Shown here: piece by piece, positions 1-6,226 of the stretch
Position numbering within the stretch: position 1 is the stretch's first letter
Layout: each line of letters begins with the position of its first letter
Assembly (NCBI GenBank): GCA_016713305.1
Contig: JADJPK010000028.1
Coordinates: forward strand, 1 to 6,226
Length of the DNA stretch: 6,226 nt
Origin: Betaproteobacteria bacterium
GTDB lineage: Bacteria > Pseudomonadota > Gammaproteobacteria > Burkholderiales > Ga0077523
Direction of reading: 5' to 3'
Notes under the pieces: model-generated
Told to the model about the DNA's origin: nothing
Databases searched by the model: none
The model's input: the letters and a program-made list of their open reading frames with translations, nothing else
Position numbers and translations under genes: made by a program

Positions 1-435
1 GCCCACAGCACCTGGAAGTGGTTCGACATGCACCGCCGCCACGGCGGCCAGCCGACCTACCGCTACCTGTATGCGCGCATCCCGCCGCAGGCCGCGCCCG
101 CGCCGGCGCGCCGTGGCACTCCGGCCATGCCTGCGTACACGCCGATCGGCGCCCCGCACGCCTGTGAGATTCCCTACTGCCTGGGCAATCTCGACCTCAT
201 CACCGGCACACCGTGGGCGGACGAGGATCACCAGGTGTCCGCGACGATGCAGGCGGCCTTCGCCCCGTTCATCAAGACGGGCAACCCCAACGGCCCCGGC
301 GTGCCCGAGTGGCCCGCCGCCGGCGCCGGTGATGCAGCTCCGGCCGTGATGACGATCGACGTGCAGTCGCGGGCGGCGCCCTCCACGACCGAGGCGCGCT
401 ACCAGTTCCTCGACCAGCTGGCCGGTCGCCCGTGA
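1..435 (+). CDS. Type B carboxylesterase, C-terminal part (5' end outside window)
   Basis: This is the last 144 residues of an alpha/beta-hydrolase of the carboxylesterase type B family, which hydrolyses carboxylic esters. Frame 1 is open from base 1 and ends at TGA 433-435, so the ATG at 28 is internal. Family features seen in order are TWKWFD, GGQPTYRYLY (the strand before the variable loop), GAPHACEIPYCLGNLD, and WADEDHQVSATMQ followed by FIKTGNPNGPGVPEWP. The His of PHACE (codon 157-159) matches the catalytic His of the family (His in HALELPF of B. subtilis pNB esterase). The nucleophilic Ser and the acidic residue lie upstream of the window. A Pro/Ala-rich linker (residues about 29-46) precedes the His motif. 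No frame change is seen, unlike the next gene. The family is secure. The substrate is unknown; deacetylation of plant polysaccharide or aryl esters is only suggested by the neighbours. Confidence 0.9.
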   Translation, partial: AHSTWKWFDMHRRHGGQPTYRYLYARIPPQAAPAPARRGTPAMPAYTPIGAPHACEIPYCLGNLDLITGTPWADEDHQVSATMQAAFAPFIKTGNPNGPGVPEWPAAGAGDAAPAVMTIDVQSRAAPSTTEARYQFLDQLAGRP

Positions 436-462
436 TCGACGGGACCCGCGCCTCACCACTCC

Positions 463-502
463 CGGCCGGTCCGTCTCCCGATCCCCGGGTGATGGACGGC
501 CG
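463..502. terminator. Terminator-like hairpin between esterase and GH3 gene
   Basis: An imperfect inverted repeat begins 28 bases after the esterase stop. The outer arm is 463-467 against 498-502, then g468 is bulged. Next, 469-472 pairs with 494-497, 473-475 with 491-493 (one G-T wobble), a T-T mismatch follows (476/490), and 477-480 pairs with 486-489 around a 5-base loop (481-485). That gives about 16 pairs. No T run follows, so it is not a classic intrinsic terminator; it could end the esterase transcript or act as an mRNA structure before the GH3 gene. The rest of 436-575 holds no gene I can support, no convincing -35/-10 pair and no clear ribosome binding site. Confidence 0.45.
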
Positions 503-575
503 ATCCATGCAGCACTTCCTGCCTTTCGAACCATGTCCGCTTCCCATTCGCTTCGCCTTTACCTTTGTCACGCTC

Positions 576-2917
576 GTGTCGGCCATCGGTATCCCCGTGC
601 CACTGCCGCCGAACACCGACACCACCCGCCCAAGCCCGCGCCCTCGTCGCGCAGATGACCCTCGAGGAAAAGGCCTCGCTGGCCTCCGGTCGCGACTTCT
701 GGACCACCAAGCCGATCGAGCGCCTCGGCGTGCCCTCGATCATGATGACCGACGGCCCGCACGGCCTGCGCAAGGCCTCCGGCGCCGCCCTCTCGGACAG
801 CGTGCCGGCGACGTGTTTTCCGACGTCGCCGGGGCTTGCGCGTCGGAACCCTGAGCCGTGCGCCCAGTCGGCGAAGCCCTCGGCGACGAGTGCCAGGCCA
901 ACGACGTGCAGATCCTGCTCGGGCCCGGCGTGAACATGAAGCGCTCGCCGCTCGGCGGGCGAAACTTCGAATACTTCGCCGAGGACCCGCAGCTCTCCGG
1001 ACGCGTGGCAGCCGCCCTGATCGACGGCGTGCAAAGCCGCGGCGTCGGCACCTCGTTGAAGCATTTTGCCGTCAACAACCAGGAGCACGAGCGCATGCTC
1101 AGCGACTCGATCGTGGACGAGCGCACGCTGCGTGAGGTGTATCTGCGGGCCTTCGAGATCGCCATCCGCGAGGCCTCGCCGTGGACGGTGATGTGCGCCT
1201 ACAACCAGCTCAACGGCACGCCCGTGTCGCATTACGCCCGCTGCTCGACCAGATCCTGCGCAAGGAGTGGGTTTCCAGGGACTCGTGGTCTCCGACTGGG
1301 GCGCGGTGAGCGAACGGGTGAAGAGCGTGCGGGCCGGCCTCAACCTCGAGATGCCGGGTTCGATGGGGCGCACCGACGCCGAGATCGTCGCGGCGGTGCG
1401 CGCCGGACAGCCCAGAGGAAGCGCGCCTGGATGAACTCGTCACCCAGACGCTGGCGGTGACGCTGCGCGCCCACGAGGCCCGCCGCCCCGGCGCCACTTC
1501 GACCCCGCCGCGCACCATGCCTGGCGCGCCGCGTCGGCGGCGAGAGCATCGTGCTGCTGAAAAACGACGGCGGCCTGCTCCCGCTCGATCTGCAGGCGCC
1601 CGTTCGCGTCGCGGTCATCGGCGCGTTCGCGCAGAAGCCACGCTTTCAGGGCGCGGGCAGTTCGCAGGTGCGGCCGACCCGGATCGACACGCTCTGGACC
1701 GAACTCGGCGGAACTCGCCGGTCCCAAGGCCGTGTTGTCCTTCGCGGGCGGGCTATCCGCCGATGGTGCGACGTCGGACGCGCTTGTCGACGAGGCGGTG
1801 AAGACGGCGCAAGCCGCGGATGTCGTGATCGTCGCGGCGGGCCTGCCGGACGCGGTCGAGTCCGGAGGGTTACGACCGCACGAACATCGACCTGCCCGGC
1901 GGGCACAACCAGCTGATCGACGCGGTCGCCGCGGCGCAGCCGCGGTGTGTCGGTGCTGATGAACGGCTCCGCGGTGCGCCTGCCATGGGCGGACCAAGTG
2001 CCCGCGATCGTCGAGGGTTGGCTCGGCGGGCAGGCCGGCGGCGGCGCGCTCGCCGACGTGCTCACCGGCGTCGTGAACCCTTCGGGCAAGCTCTCGGAGA
2101 CCTCCCGCGCCGTATCGAGGACACCCCGACGTTCCCTGACCTTCCCGGCCTCGATGGGGAAGCCCGCTACGGCGAGGGCGTTTTCGTCGGCTATCGCTGG
2201 TTCGACACGCGACGCCTCGAGCCGCTCTTCCCGTTCGGCCACGGGCTCAGCTACACGACCTTGCCTACACCGGGATCCGGGCCGACCGGACCTCGATCGA
2301 CGACGAGGACGGCGCCCGAGTGCACGTCACGGTCAAGAACACCGGCCGCCGCGCCGGGCGGGAAGTCGTTCAGCTCTACCTCCACGAACGCGCGCCGCGT
2401 GTACCAGCCGACGCGGCAGTTGCGCGGTTTTGCCAAGGTCGCCCTCGCGCCCGGCGAGGAAAAGACGGTCACGCTCACCCTCACGCGGCGGGATTTCGCG
2501 TACTGGGACGTGCGCATCCACGATTGGGCGGTGCAGTCCGGCACGTTCGAGGTGCACGTCGGCGGCTCATCGCGGGACCTGCCGCTCCACGTTGCGCTCG
2601 ACGTCACGGCGCGCCACGTGGTCTATCCGAAACTCACGCGGGATTCGCTGCTCAAGAGCTTTCAGGAGACGCCGGGCGGCAAGGTCGTGTTCGACGAGAT
2701 CCTCCACACCGCGCTCGCCGGCATCGGTCTCGCGGGCGAACTCACCGGCACGCCAGAGGAGATCGAGGCGAAGGAAAAGTCGCGCGCCATGATCACGGTC
2801 TTCATCCAGGAGATGCAGGCCTGGAAGCTCGTGGCGGCGAGCCGGGGCGCGATCACCGAGGAGGGGCTGCAGACGATGCTCGATCGCGCGAATGCAGCCG
2901 TGACGCCGGGCGGGGAG
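576..2917 (+). pseudogene. GH3 beta-glucosidase (BglB-like), split by about 13 frame changes
   Basis: Glycoside hydrolase family 3 exo-enzyme that would release terminal beta-linked glucose (or a related sugar) from oligosaccharides. Restored length is about 780 residues, near the roughly 755 of BglB enzymes. Motifs in order: AQMTLEEKASL, MMTDGPHGLRKAS, PGVNMKRSPLGGRNFEYF, GTSLKHFAVNN, CAYNQLNGTPVS, GLVVSDWGAV (likely nucleophile Asp, codon 1294-1296, about residue 241), GAGSSQVRPTRIDT, an E-S-(E)-G-YDR loop near 1858-1880 (likely acid/base Glu), GEGVFVGYRWFD, FPFGHGLSYT, then a fibronectin III-like domain (about 2270-2590) and the short helical BglB tail. Net frame changes are near 618 (+1), 826-870 (-1), 1239 (-1), 1270 (-1), 1413 (+1), 1494 (-1), 1523 (-1), 1709 (+1), 1865 (+1), 1945 (+1), 2103 (-1), 2262 (-1) and 2395 (+1 or -2). 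The GTG start at 576 is a guess; ATG 507 would add 23 residues with a hydrophobic stretch (possible signal peptide). The stop is also missing. Sequencing error is likelier than decay. Family secure; start and exact end uncertain. Confidence 0.85.
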
Positions 2918-2968
2918 CGACGGAGAATATCCTCCCGGTTTCCGCGCAAGGCGGCCCGCACTCTCCTC

Positions 2969-3942
2969 GTGCGATCCCGGCGTCTGGACAGCCCCATCGA
3001 GCGTATCGAGCATCTGGAAAACCTGCCGCTGCGTGCGTTCGTGCACAGCGTGCGCGACTGCGCGAGCCACCATCACCGTGACTGCGAGTTTCTCCTCTGC
3101 CTGCAGGGCCAGGTCGTCAGCACACGGCCGCCGGACGAGACGCGGCTCGGACCCGACGACCTGTTCTTCGTGCATCCCCACGAGCTGCACCTCACGCGCT
3201 GGTCATCGGGGACAAACCTCCTCGCGGTTTTGCAGACCGATGCCGCATTTGCCGCGCGGCTCGATCCCGACTTCATGCGCCGCCAGTTCGCGCTCAACGA
3301 ATTCGTGCGGCGCAGCCCGACCGATCCGCGGGTGCAGACGATTCGCACGCTGCTGGCGGAGATTCTCTGGGAGCTGCGGCTGCGCCGGCCGGGATATCGC
3401 CTGATGGCCGAAGCCTCGGTCCTGCGCCTGCTCGGCCACATGGTGCGCGATGTGCCCTCCAAGCTCGGCCCACCTCCACCGCCGCTGGCGAAGGACGAGT
3501 CCGACGAGCTCTCGGCCAGCGCCTCGAGCGCATCGTCGCGCATCTCGAGGCGCACAGCGCCGAACCGCTGACGAGTGCGGGCATCGCGCAGGTCGAGGAC
3601 GTGTCCGTGAGCTATCTCGCGCGGCTGTTCAAGGAACGCCTTGGCACGACCTTCGCGGATTACCTGGCTCAGGTGCGAGCCCGGCAGTCGCTGCCGTATC
3701 TCGCGAACGGGCACACCACGGTGCTCGAGCTCGCCCTGGCCTGCGGCTTCCCCAACGTGAAGAGTTACCTTCAGGCCTTCCGTCGCCAATACGGCAGGAC
3801 GCCGACAGAGTGGCGCCGCCTTCACGAGGGCGCGCCCGTGCCGAGCCTGGGAGAGAGCGCCTATGCCGCGGCCGACACCGGCCTCGCTTATCACCTGCTG
3901 CAACGGCACCTGCCTGCCACCAGTCCGCTGCGCGGCGCATGA
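2969..3942 (+). CDS. AraC-family transcriptional regulator (one frame change near 3517)
   Basis: About 324 residues restored; a cytoplasmic DNA-binding regulator, probably a sugar-responsive activator. The N-terminal cupin-like sensor domain (about residues 15-100) carries SHHHRDCEFLLCLQG, then DDLFFVHPHELHLTRW, typical of AraC ligand-binding domains. A helical linker follows (FALNEFVRR, then LLAEILWELRLR). The C-terminal double helix-turn-helix shows VSYLARLFKERLGTTFADYL and then LALACGFPNVKSYLQAF with RRQYGRTPTEWRR, the AraC/XylS signature. The frame moves by one base near 3516-3518, where GCCAG would read correctly as GCCCAG; downstream the frame is clean to TGA 3940-3942. The start is uncertain: GTG 2969 leaves a family-like N-terminus, but it has no clear ribosome binding site and no ATG is available in frame. 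The same frame runs unbroken from the GH3 tail upstream. It sits between two GH3 genes and likely controls them. The effector is unknown. Confidence 0.87.
3939..3942 (+). other. ATGA stop/start overlap of regulator and second GH3 gene
   Basis: The regulator's TGA (3940-3942) overlaps the ATG (3939-3941) of the next gene. No Shine-Dalgarno-like sequence is obvious just upstream, so translational coupling is the likely way the second GH3 gene is started. This also supports the chosen start, because the codons from 3939 read as a plausible GH3 N-terminus (MNFRHLQRAPFRLG). Confidence 0.75.
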
Positions 3943-5570
3943 ACTTCCGCCACCTCCAGCGTGCACCGTTCCGGCTCGGCACCGCGGATCTCGCGTGGGT
4001 GCGCGAGACGCTCAGTACGGCTGTCGCCGCGCGAACGCCTCGCGCAGCTCGTCGTGCCCCTGGCTCTCGATACGAGCCACGCCAATCTCGACCGGTTCGC
4101 GGCCCTCGGTGTCGGCGGCGTGTTTCGCCTGCTCCATCGTCCCACGGCGGTGATGCGCGACGAGGCCGCGCGGCTGCGCGCCGCGTGTGCCGTGCCGCCG
4201 CTGCTGTGCGGCGACCTCGAGTTCGGCGAACTCCACGCGATCGGCGGGGCGGAAGCGCACGGCCTTTCCTAATCCGCTCGCGGCGTCCGCCGCCGGGCTG
4301 CCGAGCGGTCGAACGCTTGGCGGCGATCGCGGCGATCGAAGGCCAGGCTGCCGGATTCAACTGGTCGTTCTCGCCCGTCGCCGATCTCGACCTCCACCGG
4401 CACAACGCCGTCGTGAGCACGCGTTCGTTTGGCGACGACCCCCGCCACGTGGCGCGGTGCGTGCAGCGTTACGTCGAGGTGGCGCAGCGCCACGGGCTCG
4501 CCGCCTGCGCGAAACACTGGCCGGGCGACGGCGCTGGCGACCTGGACCAGCACCACACCACGTCGATCAACCCCCTGCCGCTGGCGTCGTGGAAAAAGAC
4601 ATACGGCAGCACGTTCCGCGCGGCGATCCGCGCCGGTGTGCTGTCGGTGATGAGTGGACACATCGCGCTGCCCGCCTGGCCGGGCGCCGCCCGGAAACCC
4701 GCGAGCCTCTCACGCGCGCTCAATCTCGGGCTCCTGCGCCGCACGCTGGGATTCAACGGCGTGATCATTTGCGATGCGAGCCTCATGGCCGGACTCACCG
4801 TGCACGCCCCGCGCGAGGAACTCGTGCCGCAGGTGATCGCCCACGGCTGCGACATGCTGCTCTTTCCCACCGATCCCGAGCTGGACCTCGACTACCTGCT
4901 GCGCGCCGTGTCGGACGGACGTCTCACGCGCACGCGCGTCGACGAGGCGGTGGCGCGCGTCCTCGCGATGAAGGCGGCTCTCGGCCTGCATCGGAAAACA
5001 CGCCCGCCTCAGCCGCTCCGGCCGGCCGTGCTGCGGCGCCATGCCCGCTGGGCCGAGGAGACAGCGCGTGGGGCGATCACGTTGGTGCGTGATCAGGCGG
5101 GACTGCTGCCGTTGCATCCGCGCCTCCAGCCGCGGCTGCTCCTCGTCCAGCAGGAGAACCGTCGCACTTGGTACGGCTCTCTGCCGCCCTTGCAGTTCGA
5201 GACGCTGCTGCGCGAAGCGGGTTTTGCCGTCACCCGCCTGCGTGAGGAATCGGACGTGCGCCGGGAGCTCTTCGACGTCGCGGTGTGGGTCGTGGCGGAG
5301 GAAGCGGCGGCGGGAAAGCGCACGCTCGGTGTCCCGTGGGATCAGCTGCTCGACGGCCTCCGCCTCAGCATGGTGCGCACCTGGCCCGAGCTGCCGTCGG
5401 TATTCATCTCGCTCGGCCATCCCTGGCACGTGCGGGAGATCGAAGGTTGTCCGGTGGTGATCAACGCCTACTCGCCCGTGCCGGCCGTGCAGCGAGCCGT
5501 GGTGGCCGCGTTGACCGGCCGCGCCCTGTTTCGCGGCAGCAGTCCGGTGCACCTCGCGCCGCGCGACTGA
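3939..5570 (+). CDS. GH3 family glycosidase, beta-N-acetylhexosaminidase/NagZ-like clade
   Basis: About 542 residues restored; no signal peptide, so probably cytoplasmic. A GH3 enzyme of a different branch from the upstream beta-glucosidase. Motifs in order: SPRERLAQLVVPL, PPLLCGDLEFGE, FPNPLAASAAG, FNWSFSPVADLDLH, NAVVSTRSFGDDP, then AKHWPGDGAGDLDQHHTTS (about residues 190-208), MSGHIALPAWPG, and GFNGVIICDASLMAGL with likely nucleophile Asp about residue 278 (codon 4773-4775). KHWPGDG occupies the place of KHFPGHG in NagZ, and the DQHH His corresponds in position to the catalytic His of NagZ DSH. Residues about 365-542 form a reduced C-terminal alpha/beta domain starting with ARGAITLVRDQAGLLPL and containing PSVFISLGHPW. 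One extra base is inferred near 4014, 4266 and 4307; from 4308 to TGA 5568-5570 the frame is clean. Substrate is not fixed by sequence: N-acetylglucosaminide or a plain glycoside are both possible. Confidence 0.85.
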   Translation: MNFRHLQRAPFRLGTADLAWVRETLSTAVAARTPRAARRAPGSRYEPRQSRPVRGPRCRRRVSPAPSSHGGDARRGRAAARRVCRAAAAVRRPRVRRTPRDRRGGSARPFLIRSRRPPPGCRAVERLAAIAAIEGQAAGFNWSFSPVADLDLHRHNAVVSTRSFGDDPRHVARCVQRYVEVAQRHGLAACAKHWPGDGAGDLDQHHTTSINPLPLASWKKTYGSTFRAAIRAGVLSVMSGHIALPAWPGAARKPASLSRALNLGLLRRTLGFNGVIICDASLMAGLTVHAPREELVPQVIAHGCDMLLFPTDPELDLDYLLRAVSDGRLTRTRVDEAVARVLAMKAALGLHRKTRPPQPLRPAVLRRHARWAEETARGAITLVRDQAGLLPLHPRLQPRLLLVQQENRRTWYGSLPPLQFETLLREAGFAVTRLREESDVRRELFDVAVWVVAEEAAAGKRTLGVPWDQLLDGLRLSMVRTWPELPSVFISLGHPWHVREIEGCPVVINAYSPVPAVQRAVVAALTGRALFRGSSPVHLAPRD

Positions 5571-5583
5571 TCGCCACGCGGCG
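5557..5583. repeat. Short inverted repeat at the convergent gene junction
   Basis: A perfect 7-base inverted repeat (5557-5563 CGCCGCG against 5577-5583 CGCGGCG, 13-base loop) spans the GH3 stop in the 24-base gap between two convergent genes. It could serve as a weak two-way terminator. There is no T run on either strand, and such GC-only arms arise easily by chance in this base composition. Confidence 0.2.
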
Positions 5584-5594
5584 TATCACGGAGG

Positions 5595-6226
5595 TCACAG
5601 ACCGACCACCCGTACGTGGGCGGCAACGGCGTCGTCGGGCGAGGTGCGGAGCTTCAGGCCGCTGGCCGTCGTCACGCGGCGGATCGTGACGTGTTCGGTC
5701 AGCCGATACGGGAAGGGGCGGGCCGCGGTGGCCGGCGTGTTGCCGTCCGGGTCGTTGAAGAGGTAGGGGCCGGCGTAGCCTTCGGGGATAGCTTGGTGGT
5801 CGTCGATGGTCAGGCCGTCGATGATGATGGTCTGCGGCATGAAGCAGGGATAACCAAAGTCGTGCTGGCCGTCGTTGCTTACGCCGATCAGGTACGGCTG
5901 CACCGCCGTGCCGCACGCGGGTTGCCATGTGCAGTCGCGGATCACGATTGTGCCTTCCCAGGTGCTGCCGTAGTCGGTGCGCAGGTTGATGAAGGCGCGG
6001 CCGTTGATCGTGCAGTTCTCGACCGTCAACGTGCCGCGGCCTATGGCGTTGAGCCCGGCGTGGCCGAGCGTGCAGCCGCGCAACGTGTAGGTCCCGGCCA
6101 CGCCCTGGTGCGTGTCCATGCGCGAGACCGTGCAGTTTTCCAGGAGGATGTTCTTGCAGAAGTTGGTCGCGATCACGCCCCAGCGCGTGGTGTCGCAAAT
6201 GTTGTCCATGCGCACGCCGCTCATGG
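5595..6226 (-). CDS. Right-handed parallel beta-helix protein, C-terminal part (5' end outside window)
   Basis: The reverse strand is open from the window edge to TGA at 5597-5595, giving at least 210 residues. The ATG at 6224-6222 is probably internal, because the frame continues off the window and the protein begins mid-helix. Repeated rungs of the form hydrophobic-x-hydrophobic-x-x-Cys-Thr are visible: ILLENCTVSRM, YTLRGCTLGHAG, LTVENCTINGRA, IVIRDCTWQP, then IIIDGLTIDD and VTIRRVTTASG. This Asn/Gly-Cys-Thr ladder is typical of pectate-lyase-like or polygalacturonase-like beta-helix folds. A loop with LIGVSNDGQHDFGYPCF interrupts the rungs. Such proteins are commonly secreted polysaccharide lyases or hydrolases, but the catalytic part and signal peptide would lie outside the window and I cannot assign an enzyme family. 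The frame is clean. It converges on the second GH3 gene and so is transcribed separately from the GH3-AraC-GH3 block. Confidence 0.8.
   Translation of the reverse strand, partial: MSGVRMDNICDTTRWGVIATNFCKNILLENCTVSRMDTHQGVAGTYTLRGCTLGHAGLNAIGRGTLTVENCTINGRAFINLRTDYGSTWEGTIVIRDCTWQPACGTAVQPYLIGVSNDGQHDFGYPCFMPQTIIIDGLTIDDHQAIPEGYAGPYLFNDPDGNTPATAARPFPYRLTEHVTIRRVTTASGLKLRTSPDDAVAAHVRVVGL

Noticed and set aside
432..854. Separate small gene at 432-854 (+) overlapping the GH3 start
   Set aside because: Past about 618 it is out of frame with the clear GH3 motifs (MTLEEKASL, DGPHGLRKAS); only its 576-618 part may belong to the GH3 N-terminus.
453..1373. Long open frame on the minus strand (306 codons) opposite the GH3 gene
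   Set aside because: It lies antisense to recognisable GH3 motifs, its product is low-complexity and Arg/Ala-rich with no family signal, and such shadows are expected at this GC content.
600..2405. Programmed ribosomal frameshifting as the cause of the split GH3 gene
   Set aside because: There are about 13 sites in both directions, with no shared slippery heptamer or following structure; no known programmed system works this way.
3073..3966. 297-codon minus-strand open frame opposite the AraC gene
   Set aside because: Antisense to clear AraC sensor and helix-turn-helix motifs; its composition looks like GC-driven noise.
3450..4307. N-terminal portion of a 706-codon plus-strand open frame ending at 5570
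   Set aside because: Before 3939 it is out of frame with the AraC helix-turn-helix, and between 4018 and 4307 it is out of frame with GH3 motifs; only the parts 3939-4013 and 4308-5570 are real.
5461..6198. 245-codon minus-strand open frame overlapping the beta-helix gene
   Set aside because: It is a different frame of the same strand, His/Arg-rich and without rungs; the 5595-6226 frame shows the regular beta-helix pattern.
1..6226. tRNA, rRNA, CRISPR array, insertion sequence or phage genes
   Set aside because: No spaced direct repeats, no transposase or integrase motifs, and no tRNA-like cloverleaf or rRNA core sequences were recognised by eye on either strand.

Overview
This is a GC-rich (clearly above 60%), single-copy chromosomal-type segment carrying carbohydrate-degradation genes. 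The gene content is a type B carboxylesterase, a BglB-like GH3 beta-glucosidase, an AraC-family regulator, a second, different GH3 enzyme and a right-handed beta-helix protein. It fits a plant-polysaccharide-degrading bacterium. A Verrucomicrobiota/Opitutaceae-like source is my guess from protein style and GC content, and no marker gene is present to confirm it.

Layout. Positions 1-435 (+) hold the C-terminal part of a carboxylesterase. Positions 436-575 are intergenic and contain a strong imperfect hairpin (463-502). Positions about 576-2917 (+) hold a GH3 beta-glucosidase of about 780 residues, readable only by stepping through about 13 frame changes. Positions about 2969-3942 (+) hold an AraC-family regulator with one frame change. 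Positions 3939-5570 (+) hold a second GH3 enzyme of about 542 residues, with three frame changes in its first 370 bases and then a clean frame. It overlaps the regulator's stop by ATGA. Positions 5595-6226 (-) hold the C-terminal part of a beta-helix protein, convergent with the GH3 gene and 24 bases from it. No tRNA, rRNA, insertion sequence, CRISPR array or integrase was seen.

How the genes may work together (inference). The GH3-AraC-GH3 block looks like one transcription unit: a glycosidase, its likely sugar-responsive activator, and a second glycosidase translationally coupled to the regulator. The flanking esterase and beta-helix protein could deacylate and cleave plant cell-wall polymers, giving oligosaccharides that the GH3 enzymes trim.

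The main oddity is quality, not novelty. About 17 single-base-scale frame changes lie between about 600 and 4310, while the esterase, the distal 1.26 kb of the second GH3 gene and the beta-helix gene read cleanly. Conserved motifs and catalytic residues are kept on both sides of each break, and the restored reading shows no in-frame stops. That favours sequencing or assembly indels over real gene decay. I do not see a convincing undescribed system here.
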